This document shows positions 7,527 to 15,995 of a stretch of 37,710 nucleotides of DNA, piece after piece (position 1 is the stretch's first letter; each line of letters starts with the position of its first letter). The stretch comes from a candidate division WOR-3 bacterium. GTDB lineage: Bacteria; Hydrothermota; Tepidihabitantia; Tepidihabitantales; Tepidihabitantaceae. Both the position numbers and the translations under genes were made by a program. The stretch is from contig JBDRUN010000001.1 of the NCBI GenBank assembly GCA_039801365.1, forward strand, positions 1-37,710, read 5' to 3'. Under the pieces are notes generated by a model. It saw only the letters and a program-made list of their open reading frames with translations. It was not told where the DNA came from and ran no database searches.

Positions 7527-10500
7527 ATGAAAACCGCCGTTCTTCTGTTAGTTCTAGCGTGTTTGGTCACAGCCGGCACGATTGAGGCAACGATTGAGTT
7601 CCTGCCCGGACAAGTGAACTTTGTTGAACGCAACGGATTCACATTGGTTGAACTGGATGTCCAACAGGAAGGACTAGTCGGCTCCTGGACCGGCGAGCCC
7701 GGACTGCCGCTCCTGCCGGTGGTCTCAGGCAACGTGCTGATTCCGGCCGGTTCTGATGTCGTGGCAGTCAAAGTCACCCCCTGCGACCGGCAAGAACTCG
7801 GTACCGGGCTTCTGATCCATCCGGCCCAGCCGGTGCGCACCTTCACCGAACTCGATGCCGGAAGCTGCGAATTCATCGAGCCAGATCGACGCGTCTATTC
7901 GAGCGACGACGTGTTTCCAGCCCAACCGCTCACCCGGGTGCCGGCCGGAACAAAGGCCGGGTTTCGGCTTGCTGGATTCGTCTACTGCCCGTTTGAGTAT
8001 CGGCCAGCATCAGGCCGGCTGGTGCTTGTAACCCGGGCAAAGGTCTCGGTCAGTTTCCGCGAGAATGCGCTCGACGCACCGGTACTGACGCCAAACCAGT
8101 TCGCGCTTGCCGCCGAGGACGTGAGCCGGCTTGTGCTGAACAGAAAGGACATTGGCCGATACGGGCCGCACACAACTGCGAAGTTCGGTCGCGAGACCGA
8201 CGTCGTTGTGTTCACAAACTCGACGCTTGCACCAGCACTTGCCGGTATCCGCTCGTGGCTCGAACGCAAGGGCTACTTCACCGACATTGTGGTTACCGAC
8301 ACGGTAAGCCAGCCGGGCCGTGACCGGTTCGAAAAGATGCGCAACCTTGTCAAGCATAAGTTCGCCGAACAAGGACTGAAATACGTCATTCTTGCCGGCG
8401 ACGTCGAGCAGTGCTCGCTCCGCTACGCCTGGCTTCCATCTACGACATTCTACGTCCCGGCCGACATGTACTTCGCAGACCTGGACGGCTCCTGGGACGC
8501 AAACAACAACTCGAAATTCGGCGAGATGGAAGGCGACTCGGTTGACCTGTTCCACGACGTTTACGTTGGCCGTTTGCCTCTGGACTCGGCTCCGGACGCG
8601 GCCAACTTCCTTGCCAAAGATACCACTTACGAGCTTACACCTGATACCGCCTACCTAAACAACGCCCTACTGGCGCACGAAATAATGTGGGCAAACATTG
8701 GCTACCATGGCGGCTTTACCTCCCACAACATCGCCCGGACACTTGTCGGCAGTTCAAGCTGGGAGATAGATTCCGGGATGGACATCGGTCCGGGCCGTGT
8801 TACCGACGGCTTGAACGCCGGCCGGCACTTCTTCCACTTTGCCGGCCACGGCCAGAACGACCAGTTCGGCTCAACCTATTCCTCGGCCTACCTGCGGTTT
8901 CTCGCCAACGCGGCCAAACCGTGCATCGTAAACTCAGTCGCCTGCTTCACCGGCTGCTTTGACATGCCACCAGGCGATTGCATTGGTGAAAAAATGATGA
9001 ACCTACAAACCGGCGGTTCGGTTGCGACGATGCTTCCGGCCCGGTACGGCTGGGGCGCGCCACCCTGCCTTGGTCCGAACGAAACATTCGACTGCATTCT
9101 CTTCGGGAACTACCTTACCGGCATGACCCTGGGCCGGGCCCATGGCCTGACCAAAGACTTCCTTCGCAACCTGTCGCTTTCTCAGATGCCGATGCGATAT
9201 GCGAACTACACCAACACACTCCTTGGCGACCCGACGATGACTCTCTGGCGACGACCGCCGACAGCCCTGGCCGTAACTTGTCCGGACACGATTCCGGCAA
9301 CACCGCAAGTGCTTCCGGTACAGGTGAACTCAACCAATGGCCCGGTCAAAGACGCACGGGTCGCAATCCTGCACTCAGGCGAACTTCTGGCCCGATCGGT
9401 GACGAACGCACAAGGAAGCGGCCACGTGCCGGTCTCCGGCCTGGAAAACGGTTGGACCCTTGACCTGTACGTCTCCGGCCAGGACTGCCAGATGTATCAA
9501 ACCCGGATTGCGGTTGGAACTGGTGCCGGCGCGGCGCTTCCCGTATTCAAGCGCAGCCGGGTCGCTGACCCGAACGGACGACTTGACCCGTCCGAAGAAT
9601 CAGACCTGTATCTTGTGATTGAGAACCGCGGCTCGGCTCAGATTGACTCTCTTGTCGGCACGCTTGTCAGCCTGTCGCCCTACGCTACCGTCACCCGCGC
9701 AACAGCCTTCTACGGCCTGATTCCAGCCGGTGACACTGCTACCGGCACCGCCTATCGTGTATCAGTCAGCCCTGCCTGCCCGCACGGACTTCGGGCCGGA
9801 TTTGAGCTCACGCTCTCGTCCGGACCACACGAATGGCGCGCTGATTTCGAACTTCCGGTCGGCCTGCCCTATGCACGCGCCGGACTGTGGGCGGTGCTGG
9901 ACACCGGTGACTACTGCCTGGCAGTATGCGCAAACGGCGGCATCGGTACGACCAGCTATCATGGCGAAGGAATTGGCTTCATCTACCCCAAGACCAGGAA
10001 GTTCTCATCCTCGGCCCTGATGCACGCAAGCCTAATCCTCGGCACCGACTCGACCTGGGTATGCGACAACTACTACGGAGCGCCGGACTGGACGGTCTGT
10101 TGTGAAGACTTCAGCTTAGCCGAGTCGGTCCGGCCGGTCTTGCCGCCCAAGCTCGGAGACAAGCAGTTCGTTACCAGGTTCACCGACGCCGCGCACCCGG
10201 CTCCCAAAGGCCTGAGCATCTCACATTCTGCCTATGGCAGTGCCCGACCAACACACAAAGACTTTGTCATTCTCGAATACCGGATCAGAAACAGCAGTGC
10301 GAACCACATTAGCAACCTGTACGCTGCGGTCGCCTGCGACTTCCGCACCCCGGGCTGGAACGTCAACGACTCATTCGACTACGCCGGGACTGACTCCTTG
10401 CGCAACATTGCCTACGTAAAGTCAGCAGACTCAGGCGAAACCCTGGCGCTCGGCATCCGCCACATCTACCCGAACCAGACAACAGGCTTTGCCAACTGCC

Positions 10501-11015
10501 TGAACGACTGGACCTGGGTTGCCAACGGATTCACCAAGGCTGAAAAGATGGGGTTCATGAACGGCACCCTGCGTTCAACGAACGGACCGACTCCGGGCAA
10601 CTGGAGTGCAATGTCATCCTCAGGCCCGTACTCGCTTGCGGCCGGAGACAGCCAAATTGTCGCGTTCGCACTGTGTGGCGCTCGCACTGTGGCCGAACTG
10701 CTGACTATCTCAGACACTGCGGCCGCATGGTACAACCCGGCCGGAGGAAACGCCGGCGAGCAAACTATCCGCCCCGAACACGGACTTCAGGTTTTCCCGC
10801 ATATCTTCAGCCGCGGCATTCACATCTCCTACTCACTTGACCGGCCCGGCCGGCTTGAAATCCTGGCCTGTGATGCCAGTGGCCGGGTCGTGACTACGTA
10901 CCGTCACTTCGCATCGGCCCGAACCGGCCGCTTCTTCTGGCAGCCCCAACTTGCACCCGGGGTTTACTTCCTGCGCTGCGGCCAGAACGCTGCCAAGATT
11001 CTCAAAGTCCACTAG
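7527..11015 (+). CDS. Secreted C25 (gingipain-family) cysteine protease with sorting domain
   Basis: A 1162-residue exported protein: signal peptide (MKTAVLLLVLACLVTAG), an N-terminal propeptide-like region (to ~190), then a peptidase C25 domain from about 225 to 580. The catalytic pair is visible: His441 in HFAGHGQND and Cys473 in NSVACFTGCFD, 32 residues apart, close to the 33 of RgpB. Strand motifs DVVVFTN, KYVILAGDVE and VYVGRLP precede them. The caspase-like fold domain ends around GDPTMTLW. It is followed by Ig-like and beta-rich modules, and by a C-terminal Por/T9SS-type sorting domain (RPGRLEILACDASGRVV...LAPGVYFLRCG). Probable function: cell-surface or extracellular endopeptidase used in protein degradation. 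Start chosen by AGGAGG 6 nt upstream; the gene diverges from the AICAR transformylase gene. Confidence 0.9.
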   Translation: MKTAVLLLVLACLVTAGTIEATIEFLPGQVNFVERNGFTLVELDVQQEGLVGSWTGEPGLPLLPVVSGNVLIPAGSDVVAVKVTPCDRQELGTGLLIHPAQPVRTFTELDAGSCEFIEPDRRVYSSDDVFPAQPLTRVPAGTKAGFRLAGFVYCPFEYRPASGRLVLVTRAKVSVSFRENALDAPVLTPNQFALAAEDVSRLVLNRKDIGRYGPHTTAKFGRETDVVVFTNSTLAPALAGIRSWLERKGYFTDIVVTDTVSQPGRDRFEKMRNLVKHKFAEQGLKYVILAGDVEQCSLRYAWLPSTTFYVPADMYFADLDGSWDANNNSKFGEMEGDSVDLFHDVYVGRLPLDSAPDAANFLAKDTTYELTPDTAYLNNALLAHEIMWANIGYHGGFTSHNIARTLVGSSSWEIDSGMDIGPGRVTDGLNAGRHFFHFAGHGQNDQFGSTYSSAYLRFLANAAKPCIVNSVACFTGCFDMPPGDCIGEKMMNLQTGGSVATMLPARYGWGAPPCLGPNETFDCILFGNYLTGMTLGRAHGLTKDFLRNLSLSQMPMRYANYTNTLLGDPTMTLWRRPPTALAVTCPDTIPATPQVLPVQVNSTNGPVKDARVAILHSGELLARSVTNAQGSGHVPVSGLENGWTLDLYVSGQDCQMYQTRIAVGTGAGAALPVFKRSRVADPNGRLDPSEESDLYLVIENRGSAQIDSLVGTLVSLSPYATVTRATAFYGLIPAGDTATGTAYRVSVSPACPHGLRAGFELTLSSGPHEWRADFELPVGLPYARAGLWAVLDTGDYCLAVCANGGIGTTSYHGEGIGFIYPKTRKFSSSALMHASLILGTDSTWVCDNYYGAPDWTVCCEDFSLAESVRPVLPPKLGDKQFVTRFTDAAHPAPKGLSISHSAYGSARPTHKDFVILEYRIRNSSANHISNLYAAVACDFRTPGWNVNDSFDYAGTDSLRNIAYVKSADSGETLALGIRHIYPNQTTGFANCLNDWTWVANGFTKAEKMGFMNGTLRSTNGPTPGNWSAMSSSGPYSLAAGDSQIVAFALCGARTVAELLTISDTAAAWYNPAGGNAGEQTIRPEHGLQVFPHIFSRGIHISYSLDRPGRLEILACDASGRVVTTYRHFASARTGRFFWQPQLAPGVYFLRCGQNAAKILKVH

Positions 11016-11075
11016 CTTGACAGGCAAGACCAACAGAATTGCATAGCGGGCAACGAGGCCACGGACCAGAAAGTA

Positions 11076-11090
11076 GTCCGGTGGTCGGAC
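11076..11090. repeat. Short dyad GTCCG-N5-CGGAC
   Basis: Perfect 5-bp inverted repeat 60 nt upstream of the hsdM relic. A TTGACA at 11017-11022 lies further upstream but has no convincing -10 partner (TTGCAT/TGCATA). Possible operator of the old restriction locus. Confidence 0.25.
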
Positions 11091-11148
11091 AAATGCGAAC
11101 TCTTGGCAGGAATGAGTGGATTGCATGCCACAGCAGTCAAGTAGGCTT

Positions 11149-11505
11149 ATGACCAAGCTGACATTGCCCCAACTGGAGCGGCACCTGTTTGCCGCGGCCG
11201 ACATTCTGCGCGGGAAGATGGATGCGTCCGAGTTCAAAGAGTACATCTTCGGGATGCTTTTCCTCAAACGCTGTTCGGACGTATTCGAACAGTCCCGCCA
11301 GCGAATCATCGAAGAAAACATCCGACGCGGCCGCACCCAGGCCGAAGCGCAGAAGGGGGGCAAGGTATTTTTCATCAACGACGCCCACGATGCCGGGATT
11401 CGGGCCGAGGAGGCGTATCTGGCGAAGATGAAGATGCGCAAGCAGGGCCTGATGCACGACCTGCTGACGGGGAAGGTGAGGGTGAAGGAGGAAGAGACGA
11501 CATGA
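11149..11505 (+). pseudogene. Deletion fusion: HsdM N-terminus joined to HsdS C-terminal tail
   Basis: The first ~75 residues ([35 protein letters not shown]..., in pieces [40 protein letters not shown]) are the HsdM_N domain of a type I restriction-modification methyltransferase. After KGGKVFFIN, a phrase resembling a segment from the middle of HsdM, the frame continues with [26 protein letters not shown], the C-terminal coiled end of an HsdS specificity subunit. All SAM-binding and NPPY motifs and both target-recognition domains are missing. It is therefore the scar of one or two in-frame deletions across hsdM-hsdS; the 118-residue product could still be made but cannot methylate. The open frame also extends back to GTG 11116 (AGGA 5 nt upstream); ATG 11149 matches the family start. 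Confidence 0.75.
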
Positions 11506-11540
11506 GGCAGGAGGATACGATGCGGGGATTGGAGGTAGCG

Positions 11541-12248
11541 ATGCCGGAGAAGTACAACATTTATTGCGACGAGAGTTGTCATCTGGAACACGACCGATGT
11601 GATTTCATGGGCTTGGGCGCAATCTGGTGTCGGTCAGCAGATGCCAGTAAGCTGGCCAGCTTGATCTCAGGACTCGCGGCCAGGTACAACGCCAAGGGCG
11701 AGCTGAAGTGGAATAAGGTATCGAAGTCCCGCCAAGCCTACTACATCGAATTGGTTGACCTTTTTTTCAGGACGCCGGGGCTTCACTTTCGCTGTCTCGT
11801 GGTCGAGAACAAGTCGCGGCTCGAACACGAGCAGTTCAACCGGGGCAGCCACGATTCGTTCTACTACAAGATGTACTACTACCTGCTGCGCAACATTGTC
11901 GCCAAGGGCCGTGAATACAAGATCTATCTCGATGCCAAGGATACCAGGGGTAGCGAACAGGTGCGCACCTTACATGAAGTTCTCTGCCGGGGGATGTACG
12001 ATTTCGAGTACAGGACTATTACGGAGATACCACTGGTCAGGTCGCACGACCTACGTTTGTTGCAACTGGCTGACTTTTTGACCGGTGCGGTGGTGTGCCA
12101 CAACCGAGGGATCAAAGTGACGGAGGCAAAGCGTGCAGTTATCAAGCGGATTCTGGACTACCTGCCCACCGATCTTCGCCGCTCCACACCGCCGTGGGAA
12201 GAGAAGTTCAACCTGTTTGTGTTCACTCCTACCGAGGTGAAGGTTTGA
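11541..12248 (+). CDS. DUF3800 domain protein
   Basis: A 235-residue DUF3800 (PF12686) protein. Start at 11541 with GGAGG 5 nt upstream; the frame is open back to 11502, where an ATGA overlap with the hsd relic offers a second start. Family marks: YNIYCDESCHL near the N-terminus (DES motif), IYLDAKDTRGS in the middle, and the C-terminal LRLLQLADFLTGAVVCHNRG (QLADF, with acidic residues). The fold is thought to be RNase H-like, with acidic residues possibly binding metal, but the biochemical function is not established. Family members are common in phage, mobile and defence loci, in keeping with the restriction remnants on both sides. The next gene starts inside its stop codon. Confidence 0.8.
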   Translation: MPEKYNIYCDESCHLEHDRCDFMGLGAIWCRSADASKLASLISGLAARYNAKGELKWNKVSKSRQAYYIELVDLFFRTPGLHFRCLVVENKSRLEHEQFNRGSHDSFYYKMYYYLLRNIVAKGREYKIYLDAKDTRGSEQVRTLHEVLCRGMYDFEYRTITEIPLVRSHDLRLLQLADFLTGAVVCHNRGIKVTEAKRAVIKRILDYLPTDLRRSTPPWEEKFNLFVFTPTEVKV

Positions 12249-12721
12249 GTGTCTTGCCCGGCTTCCTGCCGTCAAGGCTGGTTCTTACCCAGAACTGGGA
12301 ACGGGATGTCGAGTTTCTCTACCAGCAGTTCTCTGCCGATTTCAAGGTAAGTTGTCCCACGTATCGTGGCCGAAACGTTATTCATGACCGACGACAGAAG
12401 GACGGCAAGGAACTTGCGTTCTGGCACTTGGTGACTCGTGGCGACCACCGTAATTACGCTGGTACGCCGGACTATGATCGTGCCGAGCGGTTGCCGTGGG
12501 TGAAGGCACTGATTGAACATCCAGATGAGCCCGGGGTCAGGTGTTTTGAGCATCGCGAGGGTAGCGGGGTGATACGCACGTATATCTGGTATGAGGCTGG
12601 AGATTTCGTTGTGGTACTGGAACCGCTGAGTCGCGGAGCCATGCGATTAATAACGGCGTTCTATGTCCAGAGCGAGATGCGACGCCAAGAAATGAGGAAC
12701 AAGTATGCCCGGCGAGTCTAA
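12245..12721 (+). CDS. Possible BECR-fold (RelE/EndoU-like phage) nuclease
   Basis: A 158-residue protein. Start at TTG 12245, overlapping the DUF3800 stop as TTGA, with GAGGTG about 5 nt upstream, so the two are translationally coupled. Order of recognisable pieces: NWERDVEFLYQQFSADF, KELAFWHLVTRG, RAERLPWVKALIEHP, then EAGDFVVVLEP and RLITAFYVQSEMRRQEMRNKY at the end. This pattern (FWHL..., R.ER..W...LI, C-terminal hydrophobic strand, LITAFY) resembles short phage and plasmid proteins assigned to the Barnase-EndoU-ColicinE5/D-RelE-like group. That assignment is tentative and from memory. The DUF3800 pair could be a toxin-antitoxin or defence unit. Confidence 0.55.
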   Translation: MSVLPGFLPSRLVLTQNWERDVEFLYQQFSADFKVSCPTYRGRNVIHDRRQKDGKELAFWHLVTRGDHRNYAGTPDYDRAERLPWVKALIEHPDEPGVRCFEHREGSGVIRTYIWYEAGDFVVVLEPLSRGAMRLITAFYVQSEMRRQEMRNKYARRV

Positions 12722-12727
12722 AATGGC

Positions 12728-12748
12728 GGCCACCGCAGAGCGGTGGCC
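12728..12748 (+). terminator. Hairpin after the DUF3800 operon
   Basis: Perfect 9-bp stem GGCCACCGC / GCGGTGGCC with a 3-nt loop, 6 nt after the stop codon. The downstream sequence is only weakly T-rich (GAGCTCCTTCT). Confidence 0.5.
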
Positions 12749-12892
12749 GAGCTCCTTCTACCGTAGGTAGATGAGACAACTAATACTAGCAACTGTAACT
12801 GCTTTGTCAAGTATTGAGGGACGGCGGCACATTCCAGGGTGGTTTAGCTTGTTACAGTGTTTTATGACCGCATGGAACTGCCATCCACATAG

Positions 12893-12937
12893 TCTCGCAT
12901 GCAAGGTCTGCTGACTGGGAAGCTGAGGGTGAAGTGA
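12893..12937 (+). pseudogene. Second HsdS C-terminal tail fragment
   Basis: The frame from 12893 reads SRMQGLLTGKLRVK then TGA. It matches the last residues of HsdS (LMxDLLTGKxRVK), the same tail retained at 11463-11485. A stop lies immediately upstream, so nothing longer is left. Its TGA overlaps the GTG of the next gene (GTGA), preserving the original gene junction. Confidence 0.6.
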
Positions 12938-13290
12938 ACGGGCACGAATCGGACGGAGCTGGCCGAACGGACGGACCGGCCGGCAAAGGGCGCTACCGGC
13001 GGCTCCGGCCGAGTGGCGGTTACCGCGAGTTGCGGTCGTTTCAGGTGGCGACCGCCATCTACGACGCCACCGTTGCCTTCTGCGACCGACTTGTTGACCC
13101 CAAGTCGCGTCTGCGCGACCAGATGGTACATGCGGCGCGCTCCGGGAGGCAGAATATCGCCGAAGGGAGCCGCGCTTCTGCAACATCCAGCCAGACCGAA
13201 CTGCGGCTGGTGAACGTAGCCCGCGCCATGCCCGACTGGGCAGAACGTAAGAACTGGCTGGCCCAGAACGGCTCCAGGTTCGACCTCTAG
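12934..13290 (+). CDS. Truncated four-helix-bundle suffix-domain protein
   Basis: A 118-residue protein starting at GTG 12934 with GAGGGTG just upstream and a GTGA overlap with the hsdS tail. The core GGYRELRSFQVATAIYDATVAFCDRLV, DQMVHAARSGRQNIAEGSRASATSSQTELRLVNVARA is the four-helix bundle (23S rRNA intervening-sequence-like) suffix domain. After NVARA the family normally continues with a conserved last helix (SLEELLLDYEDFL...); here an unrelated MPDWAERKNWLAQNGSRFDL and a stop follow, so the last helix is lost. Proteins of this type often sit between hsdM and hsdS genes; their role is unknown. Confidence 0.65.
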   Translation: MNGHESDGAGRTDGPAGKGRYRRLRPSGGYRELRSFQVATAIYDATVAFCDRLVDPKSRLRDQMVHAARSGRQNIAEGSRASATSSQTELRLVNVARAMPDWAERKNWLAQNGSRFDL

Positions 13291-14057
13291 CAAGCCCGCA
13301 GGTACTGGCAAGAAACCTGGGACGCTGAGTTCTGCTAGAAGCCTTCTCTCACCAATCCAATATTACGCACCGTAGGCCCGTTAGCATACGTTCCGGGCAA
13401 TATGCACCTACCTCTCCCAGTATAGGGCGATTGCGTAAGTCCTTGATAGCCAGCATGTTATAGTACAGAGCGAGTATCCTGGCACAGGGATAGGCACATG
13501 GACAGGGGGTTACCCGGTGACCTGGGGAGTGACTCCCCGTCTGAGTCAGGTTCTGAAACCGCACTTGAGTTACGAGCTCAGGCCGGTTCTGAGTTCAGGG
13601 CTGAGTTGAAGGATCAGGGAGCATCTTAAGTGGCCTGTGAATGGGGACTTGAGATAGTCTGTCTGTGGCTACGTCACATGGTGTGTGAGGTGGCATCTGA
13701 CTGTTGGTCTGACTGGTTAGTTCAGAAGCCAGTTCAGCGGTCTTGTCAGGGGCAGTTTCAGCCAGGTTGTCAGGGCCGGGCTGAGTTTCGGCTTGAGCCG
13801 GTTTCTAAGTTCTTGGTTCAGGCTGCATGTAAGCGGCAGCCTGACATGGCCAGTTTAGCCCTAATCAGTCATGCCGGCATGGTGGGTGGCGCTTTGCTGT
13901 TGCTTTGGCGTGAGTCAACCACCGGTGCGTAGCCGTGTTGTCGTGTCTTAGACTCGCTTCCTTTGTCGTTCCTGGCCCGTTGTTCTTGTTCTTTCGTTTC
14001 GTGACGTTCGTAGCCCAGTGGTCAATTCCATGTCGGCGGTCAGTCTGCGAAGGTGGA
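13291..14057. other. Long non-coding stretch with CTGAG/TTCAG-rich sequence
   Basis: No convincing gene in about 770 bp. A palindrome GGGGAGT-G-ACTCCCC lies at 13524-13538. From about 13540 to 13880 the plus strand is G/T-skewed and crowded with CTGAG, GTTCAG, GTCAGG and similar short words (for example around 13590-13615 and 13735-13830). An open frame at 13630-13932 is Cys/Gln/Trp-rich because of these words and looks non-coding. No tRNA, rRNA or known small RNA is recognised. Confidence 0.5.
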
Positions 14058-14085
14058 TTGACACCCCGGGCCCCGGTTCTATAAT
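14058..14085 (+). promoter_or_regulatory. Consensus promoter of the HD-domain gene
   Basis: TTGACA (14058-14063), 16-bp spacer, TATAAT (14080-14085): both boxes perfect. The GC-rich spacer contains the palindrome CCGGG-C-CCCGG. The leader to ATG 14178 is about 86 nt. It contains a 30-codon ORF (ATG 14096 to TGA 14188, overlapping the gene start) that might act as a leader peptide; that is speculative. Confidence 0.85.
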
Positions 14086-14177
14086 TCGCCACGAGATGAA
14101 ACCACAACTGAACGCCGCTGTCTGGCCCCGCCTTCAGGCAATGGAATACTTCCACCCTTGGCGGCCCGGAGGAAACA

Positions 14178-14723
14178 ATGACGCGTGAAGAAGCATGGTC
14201 TTTGGTTCAGTCCAGGGTTGCCAATCGTAATCTGCAGAAGCATATGCTGGCAACCGAAGCATGCCTGCGCGGACTGGCCCGAAGCCTGGGCGAGGATGAA
14301 GAGAAATGGGGCTTGGCCGGCCTGGTGCACGACATAGACTACGAGGAAACCAAGAACGATACATCCAAGCACGGGCACGTCGGTGCGGAGATGCTCAAGG
14401 CGCAGAACGTGGAACCGGATGTGATTCACGCGGTACTGGCGCACGTAAGCGCAGTGCCGGCTGAGAGCAATTTGGACAAGGCGCTGTATGCCGCCGACCC
14501 GATTACCGGGCTGATCGTTGCCGCAACCCTGATGCATCCGACCAAGAAGCTTGCCAATGTGGACACCGAGTTTGTTCTGCGTCGGTACGCTGAGAAGCGT
14601 TTTGCCGCTGGTGCAAACCGGGAGCAGATTGCCACCTGCTCCACCCTAGGCCTGACGCTTGAGGAATTTACCGCCATCTGCCTTGATGCAATGAAGGGAA
14701 TTGCGTCGGAGCTCGGATTATGA
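14178..14723 (+). CDS. HD/HDIG-domain phosphohydrolase-like protein
   Basis: A 181-residue single-domain HD protein. GGAGG lies 5 nt before ATG 14178. Metal-binding residues are visible in order: H22 (LQKHMLATE), HD in GLVHDIDYEE (near residue 51), H in SKHGHVGAEML and H in VLAHVSAVP, with a late Asp in ALYAADPITG. This is the arrangement of the HDIG family, stand-alone enzymes often acting on nucleotides or phosphate esters; the substrate is unknown. It is followed 90 nt later by glyQ on the same strand. Confidence 0.85.
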   Translation: MTREEAWSLVQSRVANRNLQKHMLATEACLRGLARSLGEDEEKWGLAGLVHDIDYEETKNDTSKHGHVGAEMLKAQNVEPDVIHAVLAHVSAVPAESNLDKALYAADPITGLIVAATLMHPTKKLANVDTEFVLRRYAEKRFAAGANREQIATCSTLGLTLEEFTAICLDAMKGIASELGL

Positions 14724-14813
14724 GAAGGCTGGCCGCCGATTGCTTGCCGTTTGCTGTCCAGCAGTCCGGACTCCGATTTGCTGCCGTCTGCGGTCTTGTT
14801 TCTGGTATCTGAG

Positions 14814-15704
14814 ATGCCTTCGACCAGCCCACTTTCTCTTCAGGAAATAATCCAGCGTCTTCAGGCTTACTGGGCAAGCCAGGGCTGTGCCATCCTCGCG
14901 CCCTACAATTCTGAGGTCGGAGCCGGCACTTTCAATCCGGCGACGTTTCTGCGGGTGCTCGATTCCAAGCCTTGGAACGTTGTCTACGTTGAGCCGTCCA
15001 AGCGTCCACGCGATGGCCGCTACGCTCAGAACCCGCTGCGCGTCCAGCAGTTCTGGCAGCTCCAGGTTATCTTGAAACCGGTGCCGAATGATATCCAGGA
15101 CCGATACTTGAAGAGTCTTGAGGCGGTTGGTATTGACCTGGCACAGAACGACGTCCGGTTCATCGAGGACGACTGGGAGTCTCCTACCTTGGGCGCATGG
15201 GGGCTGGGCTGGGAGGTAGACCTGAACGGTATCGAAATTACTCAGTTCACCTATTTCCAGCAGTGCGGCTCGCTGGACCTTGTGGTGATTCCGGTCGAGC
15301 TGACCTATGGCCTGGAGCGGATTGCGATGTTCGTTCAGGACGTGAAGTCCATCTTTGATGTGCGCTGGAATGAGCATCTTACTTGGGGCGATGTGTTCCG
15401 CCAGAACGAGGAAGAATGGTCCGCCTTCAATTTCAAGGAGGCCGACGTAGCCCTGTACCGCGAGCTCTTTGACCGGTTTGAGTCTGAAGCAAGGCGGCTG
15501 CTGAAACTCGGTCTGGTGTTTCCCGGGTATGACCACGTCATCAAGTGCTCGCATTTCTTCAATCTGCTTGAGGCACGCGGCAGTATCAGCGTATCCGAAC
15601 GGCAGAGCTATATTGCCCGTGTTCGTCGTCTTGCCCGGCTTGCCGCCACCGCCTACCTGGACAAAGTCAACGGCCAGCATTCGACCGCTGACCGCTCAAA
15701 GTAA
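14814..15704 (+). CDS. glyQ: Glycyl-tRNA synthetase alpha subunit
   Basis: A 296-residue class II synthetase alpha chain of the bacterial alpha2beta2 glycine enzyme: it activates glycine with ATP, while the beta subunit (GlyS) binds tRNA. Conserved segments: LSLQEIIQRLQAYWASQGC, GAGTFNPATFLRVL, RYAQNPLRVQQFWQLQVILKP (motif 2 region), DWESPTLGAWGLGWEV and GLERIAMFVQ (motif 3 region). Length matches the usual ~290-300. ATG 14814 begins the conserved part; the frame is open back to 14751 but no ribosome site supports a longer form. The beta-subunit gene glyS is not downstream as it usually is, so it must lie elsewhere. Probably co-transcribed with the HD gene. Confidence 0.95.
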   Translation: MPSTSPLSLQEIIQRLQAYWASQGCAILAPYNSEVGAGTFNPATFLRVLDSKPWNVVYVEPSKRPRDGRYAQNPLRVQQFWQLQVILKPVPNDIQDRYLKSLEAVGIDLAQNDVRFIEDDWESPTLGAWGLGWEVDLNGIEITQFTYFQQCGSLDLVVIPVELTYGLERIAMFVQDVKSIFDVRWNEHLTWGDVFRQNEEEWSAFNFKEADVALYRELFDRFESEARRLLKLGLVFPGYDHVIKCSHFFNLLEARGSISVSERQSYIARVRRLARLAATAYLDKVNGQHSTADRSK

Positions 15705-15843
15705 CCCGGACACAATTTCAATCGCCGGCAGACTAGGTCACTGAGAGTTTCAGGTCGGCATCCCTCTGTCAGAAGCAGTCTCCGACCAACTGCTGCCCCT
15801 GTTTTCCGCCCGCTTCGTGTCCTTCGCGACCTTGAGGCGCAAG

Positions 15844-15869
15844 AGCCGGCCCGCAACTTCGGGCCGGCT
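15844..15869 (+). terminator. Terminator of glyQ
   Basis: Perfect 10-bp stem AGCCGGCCCG / CGGGCCGGCT with a 6-nt loop, then TCATTGATGATT. It is 140 nt after glyQ; the bases between (15705-15843) hold no recognisable feature. Confidence 0.65.
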
Positions 15870-15995
15870 TCATTGATGATTCCTCGGGGACTGCCGCTTA
15901 CCTGCTTTCTGTGGGCGTCAGTTTTCTCGAACGCTGCTCAACCTTTGAGCATCGTTCGCTGCTCGCCCGCCTGGGCAGGTGTCCCCGAAAATGGC

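Noticed and set aside
11017..11046. TTGACA upstream of the hsd relic as a promoter
   Set aside because: No -10 hexamer of the TAnnnT type at 16-18 bp.
13471..13490. TGGCACAGGGATAGGCA as a second sigma54 promoter
   Set aside because: GG to GC spacing is 11, not 10, and no gene follows within reach.
13630..13932. 100-codon plus-strand ORF
   Set aside because: Cys/Trp/Gln-rich composition follows from the repeated CTGAG/CAG words; no start signals and no family pattern.
14096..14188. 30-codon ORF in the leader of the HD-domain gene
   Set aside because: No ribosome site, 10 nt from the -10 box (outside the leaderless spacing seen here), no recognisable sequence; mentioned only as a possible leader peptide.
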